Source: Dehalococcoidia bacterium
GTDB lineage: Bacteria; Chloroflexota; Dehalococcoidia; UBA2979
Assembly (NCBI GenBank): GCA_009692725.1
Contig: SHYP01000006.1
Span: 1-64,000 of the forward strand
Direction of reading: 5' to 3'
Length of the DNA: 64,000 nt
The translations under genes and the position numbers were made by a program. Under the pieces are notes generated by a model that had not been told where the DNA came from, ran no database searches, and saw only the letters and a list, made by a program, of their open reading frames with translations. Each line of letters opens with the position of its first letter. The stretch's first letter is position 1. Positions 36,241 through 43,334 of the stretch are shown here, one piece after another.

Positions 36241-37142
36241 CCGCAGCCACGCTCACGCCCACGCGTCGCGGCACGCGCACGCTGCGCAGCCGCCACACGT
36301 TCCGCGCCATGGGCACTAGCTGGCAGCTCGAGGCCGCCGGCTGCGCACCCGCCGTCCTGCGCGAGGCAGAGGCGCTCGTGCACGCCGCCGAGCTCCGTTA
36401 TTCGCGCTTCCTGCCGGACTCGCTGCTGAGCCGCCTCAACCGCGATCGCCGCGCCGAGGACCGCGAGCTCGCTGAGCTGGTCTGCCAGGCGATCGCCCTG
36501 CGCGCAGCCACCGGCGGCGCGTTCGACCCGGCCGTCGGCGCCGCCGTGATCGCCGCCGGCTACGACCGCTCCTTCGAGCTGCTGCTGGCGCACGACGCCG
36601 TTGCGTCGGCGCCGAACACCGCGCGACCGGCCGTGCCCGTCCACGGCGACCTCGTCCAACTCGACGGCCCCGGCCTCCTAGACCTCGGCGGCATCGCGAA
36701 GGGCTGGACGATCGATCAGGTCGGAGCGCTGCTCGCGCGGCGCGGCGCGCGCGCCTACTGCGTCGATGGCGGCGGCGACCTCCTGCTCGGCGGCGCACAG
36801 GCGCACGAGCAGCTCGTGGAGCTCTGCACCGGCGGCTACCGCGTCGGCGTGACGCACGGCGCCCTCGCGAGCTCTTCGACGCTGCACCGGCGCTGGCCGA
36901 TCGTCGGCGGGTCCGCGCATCACATCATCGACCCGCAGCGCGGGCTGCCCGCCACGCACACGTGGGTGCAGGCATCCGTGCTGGCCGCCGACGCCACCAC
37001 CGCCGCCGCGCTCGCGACGGCCCTGCTCGCCGATGCCGGCGCGACGCTGCCCGCGCTCACCGCGCGTGGCGCCGAGGCGCTGCTCGTCGCCTCCGACGGC
37101 CGTTGCATGATCACCCCCGGCCTGACCCGCCACCTCCGTTGA
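36237..37142 (+). CDS. apbE: FAD:protein FMN transferase (ApbE family)
   Basis: 301 residues from GTG 36237. The ApbE pattern is present: HTFRAMGTSWQLEA at the start, SRFLPDSLLSRLNR, GGAFDPAVGAAVIAAGYDRS, LDLGGIAKGWTIDQV, and SAHHIIDPQRGLPA near residue 225. These enzymes attach FMN to Thr or Ser of extracytoplasmic flavoproteins using FAD. No classic signal peptide is visible, so it may act inside or be exported in another way. It overlaps the genes on both sides (GTGA and TTGA), which places it in a tight operon with the ferric-reductase-like protein. Confidence 0.92.
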   Translation: MTAATLTPTRRGTRTLRSRHTFRAMGTSWQLEAAGCAPAVLREAEALVHAAELRYSRFLPDSLLSRLNRDRRAEDRELAELVCQAIALRAATGGAFDPAVGAAVIAAGYDRSFELLLAHDAVASAPNTARPAVPVHGDLVQLDGPGLLDLGGIAKGWTIDQVGALLARRGARAYCVDGGGDLLLGGAQAHEQLVELCTGGYRVGVTHGALASSSTLHRRWPIVGGSAHHIIDPQRGLPATHTWVQASVLAADATTAAALATALLADAGATLPALTARGAEALLVASDGRCMITPGLTRHLR

Positions 37143-37834
37143 AGCAACTTCGAGCCCTCGCGCTGATCGCACTCCGCGGCGCCCTCGCCGCGGCCGCGAT
37201 CTACTATAGCTACCGCTATTGCGCGCAGTTCTTCCAGCTCTGGGACACGCAGCGGCCGCTGCAGTGGTGGGCCGGCCGCGTCACCGGCATCGGCGCCTAC
37301 ATCGCGCTCTCGATGTTCTTCGGGCTGATGGTCAGCTCGCGCGGACTCGACGGCGCGATCGGCCGTAAGACGATCCTCGAGCACCACCAGCAGTGGGCGC
37401 TGTCAGCCGTCGTGTTCAGCGTCGCGCACGTCGTCGTCATCGCCTCGGACGGCTACGTGAACATCGACGTCCGCGGCTCGCTCGTCCCCGGCCAGTCCGC
37501 GCATCTCACCGGCGCCGTCGCCGTCGGCACCCTCGCGCTCTGGGGCATCGGGGTGCTCGTCGTCTCCAGCTGGCTCCGCGCGTACATGAACTACGTTGCC
37601 TGGCGCGCGATCCACGCAACGGCCACCGGCGCGTTTCTGCTCGCCCTCGCGCACGGCCTCGTCGCCGGCACCGACACGAAGTACGAGCTCGTGCGCTGGG
37701 TGCACCTCGCCTCCGGCGCTGCCGTGTCCGGCGCGACCGTGTTCCGCCTGCTCTACGAGGCGCGCCGTGCCCGCACCGACGCCGCCGCCGCGCGCGCCCC
37801 TGCCGCGCCCCGCCTCACCCCGCCGAGCCGCTAG
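37139..37834 (+). CDS. Ferric-reductase-like (FRD/YedZ-type) haem b membrane protein
   Basis: 231 residues from TTG 37139, overlapping the apbE stop. About six membrane helices. Two His pairs that could bind haem b are visible: HHQQWALSAVVFSVAHVVV and AIHATATGAFLLALAHG. The loop GRVTGIGAYIALSMFFGLMVS is typical for ferric-reductase-like transmembrane domains. It would carry electrons across the membrane, probably to or from an FMN-bearing partner modified by ApbE. The last helix contains VSGATVF, but without the Asp expected for an FMN-attachment site. Confidence 0.85.
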   Translation: MKQLRALALIALRGALAAAAIYYSYRYCAQFFQLWDTQRPLQWWAGRVTGIGAYIALSMFFGLMVSSRGLDGAIGRKTILEHHQQWALSAVVFSVAHVVVIASDGYVNIDVRGSLVPGQSAHLTGAVAVGTLALWGIGVLVVSSWLRAYMNYVAWRAIHATATGAFLLALAHGLVAGTDTKYELVRWVHLASGAAVSGATVFRLLYEARRARTDAAAARAPAAPRLTPPSR

Positions 37835-37938
37835 CCCGCCGGCGCACCGGCAGCATCCAGGCGCCCAGCACACACGCCCCAAGCTCACTACTATACCCCG
37901 GTCGCCCACCTCCGGGCGGCGCATGAGGAACTGCGCGC

Positions 37939-39261
37939 ATGGCGTCGACGGCGTCCGAAGCACTCGAACGCCCCGTCGCCGGCCGCCGCCCGCCACTGTT
38001 CTACGGCTGGTGGATCGTGCTCGCCGGCTTCGTCGTGATGACACTCAACGGCGCACTGCTGTTCCAGGCGTTCGGCGCCTACGCCGTGCTGCTGCGCGAG
38101 GAGTTCGGGTGGAGCCGCACCACGCTCTCGCTCGCGTTCTCGCTACAGCGCGTTGAGTCCGGCCTGCTCGGTCCCCTCGAGGGCTGGTGCGTCGATCGCT
38201 TCGGGCCGCGACGGATGATGCTCATCGGCATCTCCATCTTCGGCTGCGGCTTCTTCGTGCTCTCGCAGGTGCACAACCTCGCGATGTTCTACGTGGCCTT
38301 CCTGATCATGGCCATGGGCGCAGCCCTCGGGTCGTTCCTGCCCGCCTCTGTCGCCATCGTCAACTGGTTCACGCGCCGCCGCGCGCTCGCGCTCGCCGTC
38401 ATGTCGCTCGGCATCGCCGCCGGCGGCCTCGTGCAGCCGATCGTCGTGCTCGGCCTCGAGGAGCTCGGCTGGCGCACGATGTCCGCGCTCTCCGGCGCGA
38501 TCATGCTCGCCGTCGGGCTACCGCTCGCCATGCTCGTGCGCCACCACCCGGAGGACCACGGCTGGCGCCCTGACGGCGACCCCGCCGACACCGCCGCCGC
38601 CGTCGACCCGACGGCCGCTGCGAGCGACGCCGCTCCCACGCGCAGCGCGCGCACCGCCGAGGTCAACTTCACGCCGCGCCAGGCGCTGCGCACCCGCGCC
38701 TTCTGGATGATCGGCATCGGCCACGGGCTCTCGCTACTGATCACCGGCGCGATCCTCGTGCACTTCGTCGCCTACGTCGACGAGGACCTCGGCTACTCCA
38801 AGCTCACCGCGGCGAGCATGATCACGCTCATGACGGCGCTCCAGGTCGTCGGCCAGCTCACCGGCGGCTACCTCGGCGACCGCATGAACAAGCGATTCCT
38901 GATCATCGTCGCCATGCTGTTCAGCGCCGCCGGCATGCTCGTGCTTGCGGGTGCGCAGTCGCTGTGGTGGGTCGGGCTGTTCGCCGGCCTCAACGGCTTC
39001 GGCTTCGGCATGCGCATCCCACTGACCACGTCGATCCGCGCCGACTACTTCGGCGGGCGCCACTACGGCACGATCAGCGGCCTGCAATCGATGGTCATTA
39101 CCGGCGGCATCATCGCGGGCCCGCTCGTCGCCGGCGCGGCGTACGACGCGACCGGCAGCTACGTGACCGCGTTCGCCGGCCTCGGCATCGCGGCCGGCAT
39201 CGGCTCGCTGTTCTTCCTCTTCGCGCAGCGCCCGGCCCCACCCGCGGACGCCGAGGCGTAG
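37939..39261 (+). CDS. MFS transporter, monocarboxylate/oxalate-formate-like
   Basis: 440 residues with 12 predicted membrane segments in two halves separated by a charged, Ala-rich loop (about residues 210-240). The first helix region FYGWWIVLAGFVVMTLNGAL and LEGWCVDRFGPRRMM (the MFS loop-2 motif) are typical of the MCT/OFA group. The start ATG has GAGGA upstream. The substrate is probably a small organic acid or carboxylate, but this is family inference only. No neighbouring enzyme clarifies it. Confidence 0.88.
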   Translation: MASTASEALERPVAGRRPPLFYGWWIVLAGFVVMTLNGALLFQAFGAYAVLLREEFGWSRTTLSLAFSLQRVESGLLGPLEGWCVDRFGPRRMMLIGISIFGCGFFVLSQVHNLAMFYVAFLIMAMGAALGSFLPASVAIVNWFTRRRALALAVMSLGIAAGGLVQPIVVLGLEELGWRTMSALSGAIMLAVGLPLAMLVRHHPEDHGWRPDGDPADTAAAVDPTAAASDAAPTRSARTAEVNFTPRQALRTRAFWMIGIGHGLSLLITGAILVHFVAYVDEDLGYSKLTAASMITLMTALQVVGQLTGGYLGDRMNKRFLIIVAMLFSAAGMLVLAGAQSLWWVGLFAGLNGFGFGMRIPLTTSIRADYFGGRHYGTISGLQSMVITGGIIAGPLVAGAAYDATGSYVTAFAGLGIAAGIGSLFFLFAQRPAPPADAEA

Positions 39262-39387
39262 CGACAGCCGAGGCACAGCGACACGCATCGAGCACGGCAC
39301 GCCGCGGCCCAGCAGCATGCCGCGTCAAGCATTCCGACTGCCACATGCGCCGGGCCGCCGCGGTCCTGCGCTGTCAGCGGATGAGGG

Positions 39388-39516
39388 CTAGCGCGTGGGC
39401 TTCGTGGGCGCTCCGATGGCCGGCGTCGCGGCAGGCTTGGCGCCGCCCTTCGCCGCCTTCTGCGACGCCTTCTGCTTGTTCTGCTTCGCAGAGCTTTTCG
39501 GGTTGCGGTCTCCCAC
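39388..39516 (-). CDS. Small Lys/Gln-rich protein of a widespread hypothetical family
   Basis: 42 residues from GTG 39514-39516 with GGAGG 6 bases upstream. The reading begins VGDRNPKSSAKQNKQKAS, followed by QKAAKGGAKPAA and a Pro/Thr end. Very similar short, highly basic proteins starting MGDxxPKS are common in bacteria, usually annotated as hypothetical. It is probably disordered; nucleic-acid binding is conceivable but unproven. Confidence 0.75.
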   Translation of the reverse strand: MGDRNPKSSAKQNKQKASQKAAKGGAKPAATPAIGAPTKPTR

Positions 39517-39633
39517 GATCGGCCTCCAATGCGCTCACCAACCACAACAATCGTAGCACCCTGCGCTCGTCGCACGTGTACCCGTGCTCGCGTACCGTCG
39601 CGGCACGAGCGTGCGAGAAAGGGGTTCCCGCCG

Positions 39634-39813
39634 ATGCCCGTCACGATCACCGTCGAAGGCGACGACGTCGTCATCCGCTTCCCGCTCAACGGCGATGAAG
39701 GGCTGTCCGCGAGTAAGAAGACGCGTATCGTCGCGTCCACGCGCGGCAACCAGCCCGTCCCCGGCACCGATGTGATCGTCGGCCTGAACGCCTACCGCAC
39801 CGTCACCCGCTAG
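39634..39813 (+). CDS. Small hypothetical protein with beta-strand pattern
   Basis: 59 residues from ATG 39634; AAAGGGG lies 9 bases upstream. It reads MPVTITVEGDDVVIRFPLN, then GLSASKKTRIVASTRGN, and ends in a strand-like part. The composition is balanced and unlike a shadow frame; similar short proteins of this pattern occur in many bacteria without known function. It converges on the MBL hydrolase gene, whose stop begins at the next base. Confidence 0.7.
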   Translation: MPVTITVEGDDVVIRFPLNGDEGLSASKKTRIVASTRGNQPVPGTDVIVGLNAYRTVTR

Positions 39814-40650
39814 CTACGCCGGAGCCCCACTCGCAGTCTCGAAGTAACGGCGGACCGCCGCCGGCGCCTGCGCGTCGAGCACGTCGCGCACGTCCTGCGG
39901 TAGCGCGTCGAGCGCTGCCGCGGCGCCGCCTGCCGCGGCGCACACCGCGCTCAGCGCTTCGAACACCTCCGCCTGCGCCGCCACGAACGTCGCGTCGACC
40001 ATGCGCCCGTGTCCCGGCACGAAGCGAGCGACGGTGGCCGCCGCGAGCTTTCGCAACGTCGGCCCCCACTCCGCCGGATACCCGTCGCCGACGATCGGCG
40101 GGCCGGACTCTTCCACCAGGTCGCCCGCGAACGCCACGTCCGTACCGTCGATGCCCACCGCGATGTCGTTGTCCGTGTGCGCGCGTCCGAGGTACGCGAG
40201 CCGCAGGCTCACGCCGCCGAGGTGCAGATCGCAGTACTGCTCGAACGTCAGCGCGGGCGGCGCGAGCGGCAGCACGCGCAGCTGCTCGCGCAGCGTCGGC
40301 AGGTGCGCCGTCAGCGTCTCGCGGTGCGACGCGCCCTGCTCGCCCACCAGCCGCCACCGGCAGCGCGCGTGCCCCACCACCACCGCGGGCAGGAACCACC
40401 AGTTCCCGAAGCTGTGGTCACCGTGGTGGTGCGTGTTGATCACGTAACGCACCGGCCGGTCCGTCACGCTCGCGACCGCGCCGAGCAGCGCGCGCGCGTC
40501 CGCCTCCGTCGTGCCCGTATCGATCACCGCCACGGCGTCGTCGCCGACGATGATGCCGGCGTTCACGGCGATCACTCCCGGGATCGTGTACGCGTACACG
40601 CGGTCGGCCAGCTGCTCCACACCCGCGTGCCGCGCTCCTTCGACTGCCAC
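39814..40650 (-). CDS. Metallo-beta-lactamase-fold hydrolase
   Basis: 278 residues if started at GTG 40648-40650; other GTG codons nearby leave some doubt. The first zinc motif INTHHHGDHSFGN (HxHxDH), an acidic ligand in AYLGRAHTDND, the bridging Asp in FAGDLVEESG, and a late His in FVPGHGRMVD are in normal order. It belongs to the glyoxalase-II-like hydrolases with broad substrates. It is divergent from the enoyl-CoA hydratase gene 160 bases away, so a thioester or lactone substrate is imaginable, but there is no proof. Confidence 0.88.
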   Translation of the reverse strand: MAVEGARHAGVEQLADRVYAYTIPGVIAVNAGIIVGDDAVAVIDTGTTEADARALLGAVASVTDRPVRYVINTHHHGDHSFGNWWFLPAVVVGHARCRWRLVGEQGASHRETLTAHLPTLREQLRVLPLAPPALTFEQYCDLHLGGVSLRLAYLGRAHTDNDIAVGIDGTDVAFAGDLVEESGPPIVGDGYPAEWGPTLRKLAAATVARFVPGHGRMVDATFVAAQAEVFEALSAVCAAAGGAAAALDALPQDVRDVLDAQAPAAVRRYFETASGAPA

Positions 40651-40809
40651 CGCCGCACCCCCGCTTCGGCGCTCGACGTTCCACTCGGCGCTGCCCGCCC
40701 GGTGCACCGCGCGAGCATACCGCCGCGCGCTGACGCCACGGCTGCGCTCGCTCGCCGCATTCTCCCCTCCCAGACGGTATGCTCCCCGCCGCAGACAGGA
40801 GGCGCAGCG

Positions 40810-41604
40810 ATGGCCTACGCGGACTACCAGACGATCGCGCTCGAACGGCGCGGGCCGCTGCTCGAGGTCACCCTCAACCGGCCCGAAGCGCTGAACTCCG
40901 TCGACGGCCGCATGCACGAGGAACTGCCGCGCCTGTTCGCCGAGATCGACGTCGATCCTGCCGTCGAGGTCGTCGTGCTGACCGGCGCCGGGCGCGCGTT
41001 CTGCGCCGGCGGCGACATGGCCTGGCTGCAAGAGCTGATCGAGCAGCCCTACGCCTGGCACCGCGTGGCGAGCGAGGGCCGGCGCATCGTGCTCTCGATC
41101 CTGGAGGCGCGCCAGCCCGTGATCGCCAAGCTTAACGGCGCCGCCGTCGGCCTCGGCGCGACCATCGCGCTCAGTTGCGACGTGACCTTCGCCGCCGACA
41201 CCGCTTCCATCGGCGACCCGCATGTGCGCGTCGGCCTCGTCGCCGGCGACGGCGGGAGCGTGCTCTGGCCCGCGCTGATCGGCTACGCGCGCGCCCGCGA
41301 GCTGCTGTACACCGGCGCCATGCTCCCCGCGCCCCGTGCCGCCGAGCTCGGGCTGATCAACCGCTGCGTCCCCGCCGCCGAGCTCGCCGCGCAGGTCGAG
41401 GCCTTCGCGCTCGAGCTCGCGACCGGCGCGCGCCGCGCCGTGCAATGGACCAAAGCCGCGATCAACGCCCCGCTGCGCCAGGCGCTCACCGCGAACCTCG
41501 ACCTCTCGCTCGCCCTCGAGGGCCTGTCGAACCTCACCGCCGACCACCGCGAGGGCATCGCCGCCTTCCGCGAGCGCCGCCCCCCGCAGTTCAGCGGCTC
41601 CTAG
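40810..41604 (+). CDS. Enoyl-CoA hydratase/isomerase family protein
   Basis: 264 residues from ATG 40810 with AGGAGG 8 bases upstream. Crotonase motifs: VTLNRPEALNSVDGRMHEE, oxyanion-hole FCAGGDMAW near residue 69, LNGAAVGLGATIALSCDVTF, and SIGDPHVRVGLVAGDGGS, the variant in which the catalytic region carries Asp residues. The C-terminal helix contains AVQWTKAAINAP. It probably hydrates an enoyl-CoA. Third crotonase gene in this window, not closely similar to the other two. The next feature downstream is a parS site. Confidence 0.9.
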   Translation: MAYADYQTIALERRGPLLEVTLNRPEALNSVDGRMHEELPRLFAEIDVDPAVEVVVLTGAGRAFCAGGDMAWLQELIEQPYAWHRVASEGRRIVLSILEARQPVIAKLNGAAVGLGATIALSCDVTFAADTASIGDPHVRVGLVAGDGGSVLWPALIGYARARELLYTGAMLPAPRAAELGLINRCVPAAELAAQVEAFALELATGARRAVQWTKAAINAPLRQALTANLDLSLALEGLSNLTADHREGIAAFRERRPPQFSGS

Positions 41605-41661
41605 CCCGCACTGGCAGTGCGAGCGCCCGGGGCTTAATAGCGACATAACCACAAGCATGGA

Positions 41662-41679
41662 GGCAGGCAGGAGCCTGCC
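41662..41679. terminator. Weak hairpin between convergent genes
   Basis: GGCAGGC (41662-41668) pairs with GCCTGCC (41673-41679) around AGGA; it lies between the convergent genes ending at 41604 and 41739. Confidence 0.35.
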
Positions 41680-41693
41680 CAGTTGCTAGCACA

Positions 41694-41713
41694 AATGTTT
41701 CACGTGAAACATT
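41694..41713. other. parS centromere-like site (ParB binding)
   Basis: The perfect 20-base palindrome AATGTTTCACGTGAAACATT contains the 16-base consensus TGTTTCACGTGAAACA (41696-41711) of chromosomal parS sites, with no mismatch. It is intergenic between two converging genes. In most bacteria ParB loads here to organise and segregate the origin region, so the window may lie near the replication origin. Confidence 0.9.
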
Positions 41714-41738
41714 CCGAGGTGGCGCAACGCCCCGCAGG

Positions 41739-42602
41739 CTAGCCCTCGCGCAGCTCGATGCTCACCAGCTGCTTCGCCCAGCGTCCCGGCTTGCGGTCGA
41801 ACGGCACGACTAGCCGCAGACCCGCTTCGGCGGAGCCATCGACGGCGGGGGACGCGTCGCTCCGCTCGGTCGCGATGATCACGTCGCCCGCCATGAACCG
41901 CGGCTCGATCTCGCCGCCGGCGATCACAACGGCGCGGCCATCCGCCGTCGTCGCGACTGCCACCTTGCTGAGGAAGTCCTCGTTCACCGCGGCGTCGAGG
42001 CGGATGCCCGCACCGTCGAGCAGGTCGTACAGCCGCGCGCCGCGATAACGCCGCGGCGCGATCGCGGCGCCCCCGTGCCCCGTCGCCGCCGCCGTCTCGA
42101 CCTCCACCGTCGCCTGCGCGCCCAGCGCCGCCGCGTCGACGACGCCCGGGCGCTCGATCAGCCCGCCCAGCGCCAGTCCGCCGGCTTGTACGACAGCGCC
42201 GCTCGCGGGCTGCGCGCGACGCAGCTCGAGCGCCACGACCCCGCCGAGCGAGCGTCCCGACAGCTGGTCGCCCGTCACGATGAGCCGCACGCCATCGCGC
42301 ACCGGCGCGCCGTCCTGCTCGTACGCGAGCAGCACCGGCTTGCTCGCCATCGACGGCCACAGCTCCGCCAGCGCGACCACCACGCGCTGCCCGTCGGCGG
42401 CAGTGGCCAGCACGTAGCCGTCCGCCAGCCCCCCGCCGCCCATGCGCGACGGCACCAGCCCGGCCGCCACCGCATAGTCGAACAGCGTCCCGCCCGTGAA
42501 GGTGCGCTCAGCCGCGCTGCGCGGGTTGCGCATCGTGGTGGTCAGCGTGTGCGCGGGCAGGCCCCGCAGCACCTCCAGCATCGCGGTCGTGCGCTCGTCC
42601 AT
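41739..42602 (-). CDS. Protein with duplicated molybdopterin-oxidoreductase-like (SUOX-fold) domain, probably non-catalytic
   Basis: 287 residues from ATG with GGAGGGG upstream. Two related halves are visible: one with GTLFDYAVAAGLVPS, DGYVLATAADGQRVVVALAEL and VRLIVTGDQLSGRSLGGVVALEL, the other with ARLYDLLDGAGIRLDAAVN, VAVATTADGRAVVIAGGEI and RWAKQLVSIELREG. The YDLL, TADG and RLIV/VRSL elements resemble the molybdopterin-binding domain of sulfite-oxidase-like proteins. The cofactor Cys is missing, so enzymatic activity is doubtful. Function unknown. Confidence 0.6.
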   Translation of the reverse strand: MDERTTAMLEVLRGLPAHTLTTTMRNPRSAAERTFTGGTLFDYAVAAGLVPSRMGGGGLADGYVLATAADGQRVVVALAELWPSMASKPVLLAYEQDGAPVRDGVRLIVTGDQLSGRSLGGVVALELRRAQPASGAVVQAGGLALGGLIERPGVVDAAALGAQATVEVETAAATGHGGAAIAPRRYRGARLYDLLDGAGIRLDAAVNEDFLSKVAVATTADGRAVVIAGGEIEPRFMAGDVIIATERSDASPAVDGSAEAGLRLVVPFDRKPGRWAKQLVSIELREG

Positions 42603-42690
42603 CGGACCCCTCCAGTGCGTGCGACAGCGTAACGGTCACGGCGCGCACGCGCCGCGGCGACGGCACCCGCCGGCGGCGTATCATCGCGGC

Positions 42691-43290
42691 GTGAACTTCT
42701 GCCCGCGCTGTGGCACCCCGCTCGCGGCCCGCCCGGACGGCGGGCGGCCCCGTCCGGCGTGCCCGGCCGAAGGCTGCGGCTTCATCCACTACGGCGAGCA
42801 CTCCATTGGCACCGGCGCCGTCGTCGTGCGCGGGGAGCGCGTGCTGCTGATCGAGCGCCGCACCGCGGACCGCGTCTGGTGGCAGATCCCCGGCGGCTTC
42901 GTCGAGGTAGACGAGCCGATCGACGCGGCCATCGAGCGCGAGGTGCTGGAGGAGACCGGCGTGACCGCGCGCGTCGTCGACGTGCTCGGCTTCCGCCACG
43001 CGCCGGCGCTGCAGCCCGCACCCGTGGCCTCGAGCATCTACGCGGCCTCGAACATCTACGTCGTCTTCCGCCTCGAAGCGCTGGCCGGCGAGCCCCGCCC
43101 CGACGGCGAAGAATCGTTCGATGCGTGCTTCCTCACGCGCGCGGAGATCGAGCAGCGCCCTGGGGTCTCCGCGATGTCGCTGTGGGCGGCGCGCAAGGTG
43201 TGGGACGGCGAGACCACGCGCGGCCTCCACCGCGAGCCGGAGATCCCCGGCCTGCAGCGCCCCGGCCACACGCTCTACGGGCGCGCGTAA
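42691..43290 (+). CDS. Nudix hydrolase with N-terminal zinc ribbon
   Basis: 199 residues from GTG 42691. The N-terminus is a four-Cys ribbon (NFCPRCGTPL ... PACPAEGCGF), as in NADH pyrophosphatases. The Nudix box is complete: GGFVEVDEPIDAAIEREVLE followed by ETGV fits Gx5Ex7REUxEExGU. Its substrate is a nucleoside diphosphate linked to another moiety, possibly NADH or ADP-ribose, but the NudC-specific SQPWPF motif is not seen. The stop codon lies inside the terminator hairpin shared with the converging gene. Confidence 0.9.
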   Translation: MNFCPRCGTPLAARPDGGRPRPACPAEGCGFIHYGEHSIGTGAVVVRGERVLLIERRTADRVWWQIPGGFVEVDEPIDAAIEREVLEETGVTARVVDVLGFRHAPALQPAPVASSIYAASNIYVVFRLEALAGEPRPDGEESFDACFLTRAEIEQRPGVSAMSLWAARKVWDGETTRGLHREPEIPGLQRPGHTLYGRA

Positions 43291-43317
43291 GGGAGCCGGA
43301 TCCCGGCTCCCTTACGC
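43285..43317. terminator. Bidirectional terminator hairpin
   Basis: A perfect 15-base stem (43285-43299 with 43303-43317) and a 3-base loop lie between the converging Nudix and substrate-binding protein genes; it includes the Nudix TAA. Confidence 0.7.
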
Positions 43318-43334
43318 GACGCATTGACGCGACG

